DNA from: Prevotella communis
Lineage (GTDB): Bacteria; Bacteroidota; Bacteroidia; Bacteroidales; Bacteroidaceae
Length of the DNA: 64,000 bases
Direction: 5' to 3'
Assembly (NCBI RefSeq): GCF_022024115.1
Contig: NZ_CP091792.1
Location: 1,736,001-1,800,000, forward strand
The translations under genes were made by a program, and so were the position numbers. A model generated the notes under the pieces. That model saw nothing but the letters and a program-made list of their open reading frames with translations. It did not search any database and was not told the DNA's origin. Shown in pieces: positions 6,314-15,868 of the stretch; positions within the stretch are counted from its first letter, which is position 1; each line of letters starts with the position of its first letter.

Positions 6314-7467
6314 TGGGTAAGATATTCATGGCAGAGCTGGCCGACATGCTGGCTCAGAAAGCTGGTATCAGCAAGCGCGAGGCACAGCAGTTCCTGACGG
6401 ATTTCGTTGAGACGATCCAGGACGGTGTGAACAATGATAAACTGGTGAAAATCAAGGGCCTAGGCACGTTTAAGGTGATTGACGTGGATGCGCGCGAGAG
6501 CGTCAACGTGAACACGGGCGAACGCGTCACCATCGACAGTCACCAGAAACTGACGTTTACGCCCGATGCGGCGATGAAGGAACTGGTGAACAAGCCCTTC
6601 TCGCAGTTTGAGACCGTGGTGCTTAACGACGGCGTAGAGTTTGACGATGAGCCCGAGGTGGAAGAGCCCGCTATCGCTGAGGAGACACCGGAGCCCGTTG
6701 TAGAACCGACTCCCGAGCCGGAACCAGAACCAGTTGTCGTTCCCGAGCCGGAACCAGAGCCAACGATTGTTCCTGAGCCGGAACCCGAACCGGTTGTCGT
6801 TCCTGAACCGGAACCTGAACCCGAGCCTATGCCCGAGCCCGAGCCTGAGGCAGCCCCCGCTCCTGTAGAAGAGGATGTGGCAGAGGAAGCAGAGGAAAAG
6901 TCGGCTTCCTACTGGTGGTTGTGGCTGCTGATAGCCATTATCGCCTGCGTCATCAGTTTCGCTGGAGGCTATCTCTACGGCCGTCATATGGATATGCAGG
7001 AACTCTTTGCAGAAGACGCTTCTGCCGACACTGCCGCCGTACAGGCAGCACCCGTAGTAGAGGTGAAGGATACCGCCAAGGTAGACACCATGCAGGTGAA
7101 ACCCGAGGCAGAGGAGCAGGCAGAGGTGAAAGAGCCCGAGGTGAAACAGCCCGAGCCCGAGGTGAAGCAGCCAGAGCCAGAACCCGATTGGAAGAAATAC
7201 GAGGCGATGGACGTGAGGGTACGCACGGGAGCCTATGGCATCGTGGGTACCGACCGCATGGAGAAGGTACGTCCCGGCGACACCATGAAACGTATTGCCA
7301 GACGTACGTTGGGCGAAGGAATGGAATGTTATATAGAGGTTTACAATAATATCACCACGAGCGCCCTGAAAGAGGGGCAGGAGGTGAAGATTCCAAAACT
7401 GAAACTAAAGAAATTCTTAAGACAGAACAAAACAAACAAAAAAATTAACTATGGCAGAAAATATTGA
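6313..7467 (+). CDS. Membrane-anchored HU-domain/LysM protein
   Basis: This 384-residue protein joins three unlike parts. Residues 1-90 are an HU-type DNA-binding domain ([21 protein letters not shown]). Residues about 115-195 are an acidic Pro-Glu linker with three exact-length 10-residue repeats encoded by 30-bp units at 6721-6810. One transmembrane helix follows at about 201-223 ([19 protein letters not shown]). After a second PEP-rich spacer, residues about 300-365 look like a LysM domain ([33 protein letters not shown]). I infer that it tethers DNA in the cytoplasm to the peptidoglycan layer. Topology rests on the domain types, because charges around the helix are not decisive. Its 3' end overlaps the moxR start by 17 nt. 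Confidence 0.8.
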   Translation: MGKIFMAELADMLAQKAGISKREAQQFLTDFVETIQDGVNNDKLVKIKGLGTFKVIDVDARESVNVNTGERVTIDSHQKLTFTPDAAMKELVNKPFSQFETVVLNDGVEFDDEPEVEEPAIAEETPEPVVEPTPEPEPEPVVVPEPEPEPTIVPEPEPEPVVVPEPEPEPEPMPEPEPEAAPAPVEEDVAEEAEEKSASYWWLWLLIAIIACVISFAGGYLYGRHMDMQELFAEDASADTAAVQAAPVVEVKDTAKVDTMQVKPEAEEQAEVKEPEVKQPEPEVKQPEPEPDWKKYEAMDVRVRTGAYGIVGTDRMEKVRPGDTMKRIARRTLGEGMECYIEVYNNITTSALKEGQEVKIPKLKLKKFLRQNKTNKKINYGRKY

Positions 7468-8446
7468 TATCCGCGAACTGAACATGCGGATTGAACAGCA
7501 AAGCTCATTCGTCACCAACCTGGTGACGGGTATGGATCGTGTGATTGTTGGACAGAAACACTTGGTTGACTCCCTGCTCATCGGACTGTTGAGCGACGGC
7601 AATATCCTGTTGGAAGGTGTGCCTGGTCTGGCAAAGACTCTGGCAATCAAAACATTGTCACAACTGATTGATGCGAAATACAGTAGAATACAGTTTACCC
7701 CCGACCTGTTGCCTGCCGACGTGACCGGTACGATGATCTACTCACAGAAGGACGAAAAATTCCTGGTGAAGCAGGGTCCGGTATTCGCTAACTTCGTGCT
7801 GGCCGACGAGATTAACCGTGCACCTGCCAAGGTACAGAGTGCACTGCTGGAGGCTATGCAGGAGAAACAGGTGACCATTGGCAGCGAGACCTTCAACCTG
7901 CCCACGCCATTCCTGGTGATGGCTACGCAGAACCCCATTGAGCAGGAGGGTACCTATCCGCTGCCCGAGGCACAGATGGACCGTTTCATGCTGAAGGTGG
8001 TTATCGGCTATCCCACGCTGGAAGAGGAGAAGCAGATTATCCGTGAGAACATCGCAGGCAGTCTGCCCAAGGTGACTCCCGTGACCACGAAGGAGGAGAT
8101 CCTGAAAGCCCGTGAGGTGGTGCGCGAGGTATATATCGACGAGAAGATTGAGCAGTATATCGCAGACATCGTATTCGCTACCCGTTACCCCGACCGCTAC
8201 GGTCTGAAGGATATGAAGAACATGATTTCATTTGGCGGTTCGCCCCGTGCCAGCATCAACCTGGCCAAGGCTTCACGCGCCTACGCCTTCATCAAGCGTC
8301 GCGGATACGTGGTGCCCGAGGATGTGCGTGCCGTGGCTCACGACGTGCTGCGCCACCGTATCGGACTGACCTACGAGGCCGAGGCATCTAACGTGACCAG
8401 CGAGGAAATCGTGTCTAAGATTATTAATAAGGTAGAAGTGCCCTAA
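7451..8446 (+). CDS. MoxR-type AAA+ ATPase of the Bat operon
   Basis: This 331-residue AAA+ ATPase belongs to the MoxR family, chaperone-like ATPases that work with VWA-domain partners. Visible motifs are Walker A GVPGLAKT (56-63), Walker B VLADEINR (about 116-123) and sensor 1 with [18 protein letters not shown]. The arginine finger region ([15 protein letters not shown]) is also present. It is the first gene of a run that continues with a DUF58 protein and BatA-BatE, the order known from the Bacteroides aerotolerance operon. Its start overlaps the HU-LysM gene by 17 nt, so the operon may begin further upstream. Confidence 0.93.
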   Translation: MAENIDIRELNMRIEQQSSFVTNLVTGMDRVIVGQKHLVDSLLIGLLSDGNILLEGVPGLAKTLAIKTLSQLIDAKYSRIQFTPDLLPADVTGTMIYSQKDEKFLVKQGPVFANFVLADEINRAPAKVQSALLEAMQEKQVTIGSETFNLPTPFLVMATQNPIEQEGTYPLPEAQMDRFMLKVVIGYPTLEEEKQIIRENIAGSLPKVTPVTTKEEILKAREVVREVYIDEKIEQYIADIVFATRYPDRYGLKDMKNMISFGGSPRASINLAKASRAYAFIKRRGYVVPEDVRAVAHDVLRHRIGLTYEAEASNVTSEEIVSKIINKVEVP

Positions 8447-8495
8447 GGAAGGTAAAAGGGTATAGTGAAAAGTGAATAATTTGCTACCGCTATAG

Positions 8496-9368
8496 ATGAT
8501 GGAGACATCTGAGATACTAAAAAAGGTAAGAAAGATTGAAATCAAGGCGCGCGGACTGAGTGCCAATATCTTTGCAGGCCAGTATCACTCGGCCTTCAAA
8601 GGTCGTGGTATGGCCTTCTCGGAGGTTCGTGAGTACCAGTATGGCGACGATGTGCGCGATATCGACTGGAACGTGACGGCCCGCTTCAACAAACCCTATG
8701 TGAAGGTGTTTGAGGAGGAGCGCGAACTGACGGTGATGCTGCTCATCGACGTGAGTGGCTCGCTGGACTTCGGTACGCAGAAGCAGCTGAAGCGCGACGT
8801 GGTGACCGAGATAGCTGCCACCCTGGCCTTCTCGGCTATCCAGAACAATGATAAGATCGGCGTTATCTTTTTCTCTGACAAGATAGAAAAATATATCCCA
8901 CCAAAGAAGGGTCGCAAGCATATCCTGTACATCATTCGCGAGATGCTGGACTTCCACGCAGAGAGCCGTCGTACGGACCTGGCACAGGCGGTGGAGTTCC
9001 TCACGAGTGTGAGCAAGCGCAAATGTACGGCGTTCATACTGAGCGACTTCTACGCACGTCAGGACTTCCTGCAGCAACTGACGATTGCCAACAGGAAACA
9101 CGACGTGGTGGCTATACAGGTGTACGACAAGCGCGCCTGCGAACTGCCTGACGTGGGACTGATGAAGGTGGTGGATGCCGAGACGGGCTACGAGCAGTAT
9201 GTGGATACGAGCAGCAGGAAACTGCGCGACACGTATCACCGCTACTGGCTGAACCGTCAGGCAGAACTGAAGGAGACTTTTGCAAAGTGCAACGTGGACA
9301 GCGTCAGTATTGCTACCGACGATGACTACGTGAAGTCGATGCTGGGTCTGTTTAAACAACGAGGATAA
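8496..9368 (+). CDS. DUF58 protein with VWA fold (Bat operon)
   Basis: This 290-residue soluble protein carries the DUF58 signature around YQYGDDVRDIDWNVTAR (residues 48-64). A von Willebrand A-like fold follows, with metal site IDVSGS (84-89). DUF58 proteins are the standard partners of MoxR ATPases. It has no membrane segment, so it probably works in the cytoplasm with MoxR and the membrane Bat proteins. The start is at 8496 or 8499 (MMET). The next gene begins 1 nt after its stop codon. Confidence 0.92.
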   Translation: MMETSEILKKVRKIEIKARGLSANIFAGQYHSAFKGRGMAFSEVREYQYGDDVRDIDWNVTARFNKPYVKVFEEERELTVMLLIDVSGSLDFGTQKQLKRDVVTEIAATLAFSAIQNNDKIGVIFFSDKIEKYIPPKKGRKHILYIIREMLDFHAESRRTDLAQAVEFLTSVSKRKCTAFILSDFYARQDFLQQLTIANRKHDVVAIQVYDKRACELPDVGLMKVVDAETGYEQYVDTSSRKLRDTYHRYWLNRQAELKETFAKCNVDSVSIATDDDYVKSMLGLFKQRG

Positions 9369-9369
9369 C

Positions 9370-10437
9370 ATGAAAAAAGTACTAATCATATTTCTCGTCT
9401 CTTATCTCTCATCCCTTTCCTCGCTGGCTCAGGTCAAGGTGGAATCCAGTCTGAGCAGTGTGGAGATGCTGGTGGGACAGCAGGTGGAGCTCTCGGTGTC
9501 GGCCACGACAGACGAGAATGCCAATGTGGTGTTCCCGAAGGAGGCCTTGCTGCCGGAAGGTATCGAGGTGCTGGGTTTCGTGGAGGTGCCCGATGAGAAG
9601 GTGGATGGCGGACAGGTGCGTCACCGCAGGAACTATGTGCTGACGTCTTTCCAGGACACGCTCTATTACCTGCCACCCTTCACGGTGAAGGTTGACGGTA
9701 AGGACTACGCGGCTAATCAGTTGGCCCTGAAGGTGCTGACGGTAGATGTGGACACCACGAACTACGAGCAGTACTTCGGTCCGAAGGACGTGCAGGACAA
9801 TCCCTTTGACTGGGAGCTCGACGACTGGGCCCTGCCTTTCTGGCTGAGCGTGCTGCTGCTGGTGCTGCTGGCTGTGCTGTATTACCTGTATATCCGCTTG
9901 CGCGACAACAAGCCCGTGATTGCCCATATCCGCATCGTGAAACGCCTGTTGCCTCACCAGAAGGCCATGAAGGCCATCGAGGAGATCAAGGCCGACAAGA
10001 TGGTGACATCGGAAGACCCGAAGGAGTACTACACACGACTCACCGATACGCTGCGTAAGTATATAGAGGAGCGCTATGGCTTCAACGCGATGGAGATGAC
10101 CAGCAGCGAGATTATCGACCAGCTGATGAAGAATGCTGATCAGGAGTCGCTCGCAGAATTGCGCCAGCTCTTCCTCACGGCCGACCTGGTGAAGTTTGCC
10201 AAGTACTCTACGCTGATCAACGAGAACGATGCCAACCTGGTGAGCGCCGTTGACTTCATCAACAAGACGAAGATAGAACAGCCTGTAAGTCAGGAGCCTG
10301 TGAAACCGCAATACACGCAGGAGGAACAGGAGACACGCAAACGCCGCCTGGTGCTGAAGACCACGATTGCTGTCATCGCTGCCGGCTGTGTGGTTATCTT
10401 CGGTGCCATCGCATACTACATCTATGAGTTATTGTAA
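9370..10437 (+). CDS. Bat-operon membrane protein with periplasmic domain
   Basis: This 355-residue protein has a cleavable signal (MKKVLIIFLVSYLSSLSSLA, cut near AQ) and a periplasmic beta-rich domain (about 20-150). A transmembrane helix lies at about 153-177, followed by a cytoplasmic helical domain of about 150 residues and a C-terminal transmembrane helix (about 332-354). It occupies the place between the DUF58 and BatA genes where Bacteroides Bat operons have an uncharacterised membrane protein; its beta domain resembles the BatD type. I infer a structural role in the Bat membrane complex. The biochemical function is unknown. Confidence 0.8.
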   Translation: MKKVLIIFLVSYLSSLSSLAQVKVESSLSSVEMLVGQQVELSVSATTDENANVVFPKEALLPEGIEVLGFVEVPDEKVDGGQVRHRRNYVLTSFQDTLYYLPPFTVKVDGKDYAANQLALKVLTVDVDTTNYEQYFGPKDVQDNPFDWELDDWALPFWLSVLLLVLLAVLYYLYIRLRDNKPVIAHIRIVKRLLPHQKAMKAIEEIKADKMVTSEDPKEYYTRLTDTLRKYIEERYGFNAMEMTSSEIIDQLMKNADQESLAELRQLFLTADLVKFAKYSTLINENDANLVSAVDFINKTKIEQPVSQEPVKPQYTQEEQETRKRRLVLKTTIAVIAAGCVVIFGAIAYYIYELL

Positions 10438-10449
10438 AACTGTTGAGTG

Positions 10450-11466
10450 ATGGAATTTGCAAATAAAGAATATCTGTTTCTGCTACTGCTCATCATACCC
10501 TACATTGTGTGGTATGTGATGTTCAGGAAGAAGAGCGAGCCTACGATACAGATGGCCGACACCTACGCCTTCCGCTTTACGGGGCGCAGTTGGAAGGTGA
10601 TGCTGATGCCCGTACAGCTCTTCCTGCGCATCCTGGCTTTCACGATGCTGGTGGTGGTGCTGGCGCGTCCTCAGACGCACGACTCCATGCAGAACGAGAA
10701 TATAGAGGGTATCGACATCATGCTGGCTATGGACGTGTCAACGTCTATGTTGGCTGAAGACCTGCGTGATGATGCCCGTGACATTACCAACCGTATGGAG
10801 GCTGCAAAGGCGGTGGCGGCAGAGTTTATCGCCGGTCGTCCTAACGATAACATCGGACTGACCATCTTTGCCGGTGAGGCCTTTACGCAGTGTCCGATGA
10901 CGATTGACCACGCCTCACTGCTGTCGCTGTTGCACAACGTGCGTACGGATATTGCCGCCCGCGGACTGATTGAGGACGGTACGGCTATCGGTATGGGTCT
11001 GGCCAATGCGGTGAGCCGACTGAAGGACTCGAAGGCGAAGAGTAGGGTGGTGATACTGCTCACCGACGGTAGTAACAACCGCGGTGACCTGTCGCCCATG
11101 ACGTCGGCAGAGATAGCCCAGAGCCTGGGCGTACGTGTCTATACTATCGGTGTGGGTACGAACGGTACGGCGCGCTATCCGTTGTCGGTAGGTGGCGGCG
11201 TGCAGTATATCCAGGTGCCGGTGGAGATTGACACGAAGACGCTGACGGATATTGCCAATACGACGAACGGAAAGTTCTACCGTGCCCGTAATGCAGAGGA
11301 ACTGCGTGAGATTTATCACGAAATCGATAAGTTGGAGAAATCCAAGATAGAAGTGCAGCGCTACAGCCGCCGCTATGAGGACTATCAGAAATATGGCCTG
11401 ATAGCACTGGGCGCCCTGTTGCTGGAGATACTTCTCAGAATAACGATCTTTAGGAGGATACCGTAA
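10450..11466 (+). CDS. batA: BatA, VWA-domain membrane protein
   Basis: This 338-residue protein has two N-terminal membrane helices (about 8-25 and 52-72). A VWA domain follows with a complete metal-ion-dependent adhesion site: D95-x-S97-x-S99 in DVSTS, the threonine of DGTAIG and the aspartate of LTDGSNN. A C-terminal membrane helix (YGLIALGALLLEILLRI) closes it. In B. fragilis the Bat proteins were linked to oxygen tolerance; their mechanism is unsettled. A GTG three bases upstream of the ATG at 10450 is a less likely start. The stop overlaps the batB start as TAATG. Confidence 0.92.
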   Translation: MEFANKEYLFLLLLIIPYIVWYVMFRKKSEPTIQMADTYAFRFTGRSWKVMLMPVQLFLRILAFTMLVVVLARPQTHDSMQNENIEGIDIMLAMDVSTSMLAEDLRDDARDITNRMEAAKAVAAEFIAGRPNDNIGLTIFAGEAFTQCPMTIDHASLLSLLHNVRTDIAARGLIEDGTAIGMGLANAVSRLKDSKAKSRVVILLTDGSNNRGDLSPMTSAEIAQSLGVRVYTIGVGTNGTARYPLSVGGGVQYIQVPVEIDTKTLTDIANTTNGKFYRARNAEELREIYHEIDKLEKSKIEVQRYSRRYEDYQKYGLIALGALLLEILLRITIFRRIP

Positions 11467-12482
11467 TGTTTAGATTTGAAAACCCTGAATATCTGTGGCT
11501 GTTGGTGGCAGTGGCTGTGTTGGCCCTGATCCGCTTTGTCACATATTTCAACCAGAAGAAAAGGCTGCGTAAGTTTGGCGACCCGAAACTGATGAAGCAG
11601 TTGATGCCCGACGTGTCGCGCTGGCGTCCGCTGGTGAAGTTCTGTCTGCTGGAACTGGCACTGGTGCTCGTCATCCTGATGCTGGCACGTCCGCAACAGG
11701 CCAACGGTATCAGTCAGGAGAAGCGCTCGGGTATAGAGACGGTGATAGCACTGGATATCAGTAACTCGATGCGTGCCGAGGATGTGGCTCCTACACGTCT
11801 GGACCGTGCGAAGATGATGGTGGAGAACCTGGTGGAGAGTTTCAGCAACGATAAGATAGGACTGATTGTCTTTGCCGGCGACGCCTTTGTGCAGTTGCCC
11901 ATCACCAGCGACTATGTGTCGGCGAAGATGTTCCTGAGCACCATCGACCCCTCGATGATTGTGAACCAGGGCACGGATATAGCCGGTGCCATAGAGATGG
12001 CCAGTCATAGTTTTACGCAGCAGGAGCACGTGGGCAAGGCCATCATCGTCATTACCGACGGTGAGGACCATGAGGGTAATGCCGTGGAGGCTGCTAAGGC
12101 AGCCCACGAGCAGGGCTTCAACGTGTATGTGCTGGGTATCGGTTCGACGAACGGTGCACCAGTGCCCGACCCTGATACGGGTAACTATATGATTGACAAC
12201 CAGGGCAACACGGTGATGTCGTGCCTCAACGAGGACATGTGCCGTGAGGTGGCTCAGGCCGGTGGCGGCGCCTATATCCACGTGGACAACAACAGTAGTG
12301 CGCAGCGCCTGCTGGACGAGGAACTGGACAAGCTGGAGAAGGGTGAGACCACCATCTACAGCGACTATGCAGAGCAGTTCCAGTATGCTGCGGCGTTTGC
12401 CCTGCTGCTCTTAATCATAGAAATATGTATCCTGGATCGCAGGAATCCTATACTCAAGAAAATAAAACTCTTTAAGCGATAA
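11466..12482 (+). CDS. batB: BatB, VWA-domain membrane protein
   Basis: This paralogue of BatA has 338 residues and the same layout: membrane helices at about 10-27 and 58-74, a VWA domain with MIDAS D97-x-S99-x-S101 (DISNS) and ITDGEDHEG, and a C-terminal membrane helix. BatA and BatB probably form a complex presenting both VWA domains on one side of the inner membrane. Translation is coupled at both ends by TAATG overlaps with batA and batC. Confidence 0.92.
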   Translation: MFRFENPEYLWLLVAVAVLALIRFVTYFNQKKRLRKFGDPKLMKQLMPDVSRWRPLVKFCLLELALVLVILMLARPQQANGISQEKRSGIETVIALDISNSMRAEDVAPTRLDRAKMMVENLVESFSNDKIGLIVFAGDAFVQLPITSDYVSAKMFLSTIDPSMIVNQGTDIAGAIEMASHSFTQQEHVGKAIIVITDGEDHEGNAVEAAKAAHEQGFNVYVLGIGSTNGAPVPDPDTGNYMIDNQGNTVMSCLNEDMCREVAQAGGGAYIHVDNNSSAQRLLDEELDKLEKGETTIYSDYAEQFQYAAAFALLLLIIEICILDRRNPILKKIKLFKR

Positions 12483-13192
12483 TGAGACATTCTGGATATT
12501 ATATTATATTGCTACTGCTGACGGCATTATCTGTCTCATCGTATGCAGATAACCGTCAGGCCCGCAAACTGATCCGTAAGGGTAACGCGCTCTACAGGGC
12601 CGACAAGCGTCAGGAGGCTCAGGTGGACTACCTGAAGGCCTACCGTGCCGACAGTACGGATGCGCGCGTGCAGTACAACCTCGCCACGTCGATGTTTCCG
12701 CAGGACTACAAACTGGTGCAGAAGGAACGTTGCGACACGATGGCAATGATGTTTGAACGCGCTGCGCAGGCTGAGACGAATCCGCTGCGTAAGGCGAAGG
12801 CTTATCATAATGAGGGCGTGGCCTATCAGGGCGTGAAGGATTTCGGTAAGGCTATTGAGGCCTACAAGAACGCGCTGCGCTGCAATCCCAATGATGATGA
12901 GTCGCGCTATAACCTGGTGTTGTGTCAGCGTCAGCTGAAGAATCAGGGCGGCGGCAACAACAACCAGCAGCAGGATAAGCAGGATAAGCAGGATCAGCAG
13001 GATAAGCAGCAGCAACAGCAGAAGAAGCAGAAGAAGCAGGACCAGCAGCAACAGCAGCAGGAACCGCCGATGAGCAAGGAGAATGCCGAACAGCTGTTGA
13101 ACGCGGCTATGCAACGTGAGAAGGAGACGCAGAAACGTATGAAGGAGGCACAGCAACAGCCTCAGCGTCGCAGAATCGAGAAGAACTGGTAG
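12482..13192 (+). CDS. batC: BatC, TPR protein with Q/K/D-rich tail
   Basis: This 236-residue protein has a signal peptide (about 1-22, ending SSYA) and tetratricopeptide repeats at about 25-145 (ALYRADKRQEAQVDYLKAYR; GKAIEAYKNALRCNPNDDES). A strongly biased Gln/Lys/Asp tract follows at about 147-195, and a charged tail ends it. TPR proteins assemble complexes, so it is probably the periplasmic scaffold of the Bat system. The tract is encoded by repeated caggataag and cag units and may vary in length between strains. Confidence 0.88.
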   Translation: MRHSGYYIILLLLTALSVSSYADNRQARKLIRKGNALYRADKRQEAQVDYLKAYRADSTDARVQYNLATSMFPQDYKLVQKERCDTMAMMFERAAQAETNPLRKAKAYHNEGVAYQGVKDFGKAIEAYKNALRCNPNDDESRYNLVLCQRQLKNQGGGNNNQQQDKQDKQDQQDKQQQQQKKQKKQDQQQQQQEPPMSKENAEQLLNAAMQREKETQKRMKEAQQQPQRRRIEKNW

Positions 13193-13272
13193 ACTGACAG
13201 ATGATAGATGATAGATGACAGATGAAAGATATGATTAGACATAGTTTTCAGAAGAAAAGTGAGCAAGGGACA

Positions 13273-15849
13273 ATGAGAAAGAATATGATTGCAGGAGTAA
13301 TCATATTTCTCATCTCTCATTTCTCCTTTCTCCCCTTGGCGGCGCAGACGCTGACTGCCAATGCGCCGCAGCAGGTGGCCGTGAACCAGCAGTTCCGACT
13401 GACCTACACGGTGAACACGCAGGATGTGAAGGGATTCCGTATCGGTCAGATTCCGTCGGAGGCTTTCGAGGTGCTGATGGGTCCGAGCACCAGCACGCAG
13501 TCGAGCTTCAGCATGGTGAACGGACGCACGTCACAGTCGTCGACGGTGACCTATACCTATATATTATGTGCCCTGAAGAATGGTACGTTTACGATTCCTG
13601 CCGCCACGATTACGGCCGAGGGCAAGCAGATCTCGTCTAACGCGCTGAAGATTCAGGTGAGCGGGACGGCGCAGGCCAACGGCGGTCGCAGCAGTCAGCA
13701 GCCTGAGACACGTGCTGCCGGTTCGCGGATATCAGGTTCTGACCTGTTTATCAGGGTGAGTGCATCCAAGAAACGTGTGGTGGAACAGGAGCCTGTGCTG
13801 CTGACCTACAAGGTGTATACGCTGGTCAGTCTGACTCAATTGGAGGGAAAAATGCCCGACCTGAAAGGCTTCCACACGCAGGAGATTCCCCTGCCTCAGG
13901 AGAAGAGCTTCAAGATAGAACAGTTTAACGGGCGCAACTATAAGACAGTGACGTGGAGCCAGTATGTGATGTTCCCGCAGATGTCGGGCAAACTGCAGGT
14001 GCCACCTATCACGTTCAATGGCGTCGTGGTGCAGCAGAACCGCAACATAGACCCGTTTGAGGCATTCTTCAACGGCGGCTCTGGCTATGTGGAGGTGAAG
14101 AAACAGATCCAGGCACCTGGCGTCAAGATTGAAGTAGACCCGCTGCCCACGCGTCCGGCCAATTTCTCGGGCGGTGTAGGTAAGTTCACGATGAAGACGG
14201 AGATTGACAAGACGTCGTTGAAGGCCAACGACCCCTTCACGGTGAAGGTGACCATCAGTGGTACGGGTAACCTGAAGCTGATGAAGCAGCCGGTGGTGAA
14301 TTTCCCGAAGGATTTTGATACCTATGATGCCAAGACGACGGATAAGTCGCGCCTGACGATGAGCGGACTGGAGGGAAGCATGGTCTATGAGTTCCTGGCC
14401 GTGCCGCGTCATCAGGGACAGTACACCATCCCTCCCGTGGAGTTTGTGTATTACGACACGCAGGCCAAGCAGTATAAGACGCTGACATCTGAGGAGTATC
14501 ACCTCGATGTGGCCAAGGGTGAAGGTGGCGAGAGTCAGGTACAGACCTTCTCGGATCAGGAGGATATCCAGATGCTGGGTAGTGACATCCGTCATATCAA
14601 GTTGGGCGGAGCAAGCATCAAGGCCGACGGCGATTATTACTTCGGTTCGGGACGTTACCTTTGGACGATTGTGATTCTGCTGAGCTTCTTCATGATGCTG
14701 TTCCTCGTATTCCGCAAGCGTGCCATCGAGAATGCCGACCTGGGCAAGGTGCGTGGAAAGAAGGCCAACAAGATTGCCACGAAGCGACTGAAGAAGGCGG
14801 CTAAGTTGATGAAGGACAACAAGCCTGGCGAGTTCTATGATGAAGCACTCCGTGGTCTGTGGGGTTACGTAGGCGATAAACTGAATATCCCCGTAGAACA
14901 GTTGTCGCGCGAGAATATCAGCGAGCGTCTCTCGGCCCATCAGGTAGATGGCGATGCCGTGAACCAGTTCCTGAGTGCTATCGATGAGTGTGAGTTTGAA
15001 CGCTACGCCCCCGGTGATCCCAAGGGTAATATGAATAAGGTGTACCAGACGGCAATGACTGCCATCGAGAAAATTGAAGAGGGTATGAATCGCAAACCGA
15101 AGAAAGGGGTGGCTACGGCTGTCCTGCTGCTCCTGATGCTGATGCCTTCATCGGCTTTCGCACTGTCGAAGGCAGAGGCAGACAGCAGTTATGTGAACGA
15201 GAACTACCAGCAGGCTATTCAGCAGTATGAACAGTTGTTGAAGGTAGGACCCAGTGCAGAACTGTATTACAATCTGGGTAACTCGTACTACCGTATGGAG
15301 AATATCACGCGTGCGGTATTGAACTATGAACGCGCATTGCTGCTCTCGCCTGGCGATGAGGATATACGTTTCAACCTGCAGCTGGCCCGCAGCAAGACGG
15401 TGGACAAGATTGTGCCGCAGTCGGAGTTCTTCCTGACCACCTGGTATCGCTCGATGGTCAACATGCTGAGCGTCGACGGATGGGCTTATGTAGCCGTATT
15501 CTGTCTGATGTGCGCCATTTGCCTGATGCTGGTCTATCTGTTCTGTTCACCTGTATGGCTGCGTAAGATCGGCTTCTTCGGCGGTCTGCTCCTACTGGTG
15601 GGCTTTGTTATGGGAAATGTCTTTGCCTGGCATCAGAAGCAGATGATTGACCATCGTGACGGCGCCATCATCATGGAGTCGGCAGTGACGGTGAAGAGTA
15701 CGCCTGCACAGAACGGTACTGACCTGTTTATCCTCCACGAGGGCACGAAGGTGACTGTCATCGACGATACGATGGACGGTTGGCGCGAGGTACGTGTGCC
15801 CGACGGAAAGCAGGGATGGGTAGAGACTTCGCAGATTGAGGTGATTTGA
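13273..15849 (+). CDS. BatD-BatE fusion protein
   Basis: This single uninterrupted frame of 858 residues joins two proteins that are separate in B. fragilis. Residues about 1-600 are BatD: a signal peptide (MRKNMIAGVIIFLISHFSF, cut near AAQ), a long periplasmic beta domain, a membrane helix (YLWTIVILLSFFMMLFLVF) and a cytoplasmic helical part. From M605 (base 15085) begins a BatE-like half: a second signal-like helix (VATAVLLLLMLMPSSAFA), TPR repeats (about 650-715), two membrane helices and a C-terminal SH3b-like domain ending GWVETSQIEVI. I chose 13273 because it gives a clean signal peptide; an ATG at 13222 would add 17 residues encoded by repeat-like linker. Confidence 0.85.
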   Translation: MRKNMIAGVIIFLISHFSFLPLAAQTLTANAPQQVAVNQQFRLTYTVNTQDVKGFRIGQIPSEAFEVLMGPSTSTQSSFSMVNGRTSQSSTVTYTYILCALKNGTFTIPAATITAEGKQISSNALKIQVSGTAQANGGRSSQQPETRAAGSRISGSDLFIRVSASKKRVVEQEPVLLTYKVYTLVSLTQLEGKMPDLKGFHTQEIPLPQEKSFKIEQFNGRNYKTVTWSQYVMFPQMSGKLQVPPITFNGVVVQQNRNIDPFEAFFNGGSGYVEVKKQIQAPGVKIEVDPLPTRPANFSGGVGKFTMKTEIDKTSLKANDPFTVKVTISGTGNLKLMKQPVVNFPKDFDTYDAKTTDKSRLTMSGLEGSMVYEFLAVPRHQGQYTIPPVEFVYYDTQAKQYKTLTSEEYHLDVAKGEGGESQVQTFSDQEDIQMLGSDIRHIKLGGASIKADGDYYFGSGRYLWTIVILLSFFMMLFLVFRKRAIENADLGKVRGKKANKIATKRLKKAAKLMKDNKPGEFYDEALRGLWGYVGDKLNIPVEQLSRENISERLSAHQVDGDAVNQFLSAIDECEFERYAPGDPKGNMNKVYQTAMTAIEKIEEGMNRKPKKGVATAVLLLLMLMPSSAFALSKAEADSSYVNENYQQAIQQYEQLLKVGPSAELYYNLGNSYYRMENITRAVLNYERALLLSPGDEDIRFNLQLARSKTVDKIVPQSEFFLTTWYRSMVNMLSVDGWAYVAVFCLMCAICLMLVYLFCSPVWLRKIGFFGGLLLLVGFVMGNVFAWHQKQMIDHRDGAIIMESAVTVKSTPAQNGTDLFILHEGTKVTVIDDTMDGWREVRVPDGKQGWVETSQIEVI

Positions 15850-15868
15850 GGTTTGAGATTTGAGGATT

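Noticed and set aside
12536..13156. Leucine-rich minus-strand frame opposite batC
   Set aside because: The leucine runs are the reverse reading of the CAG/AAG tract of BatC, not a membrane protein.
13732..14940. Long minus-strand open frame opposite batD
   Set aside because: It lies fully antisense to a clear BatD-BatE coding sequence, and its residues (rich in Leu, His and Arg) are what a reversed G/C-biased gene gives.
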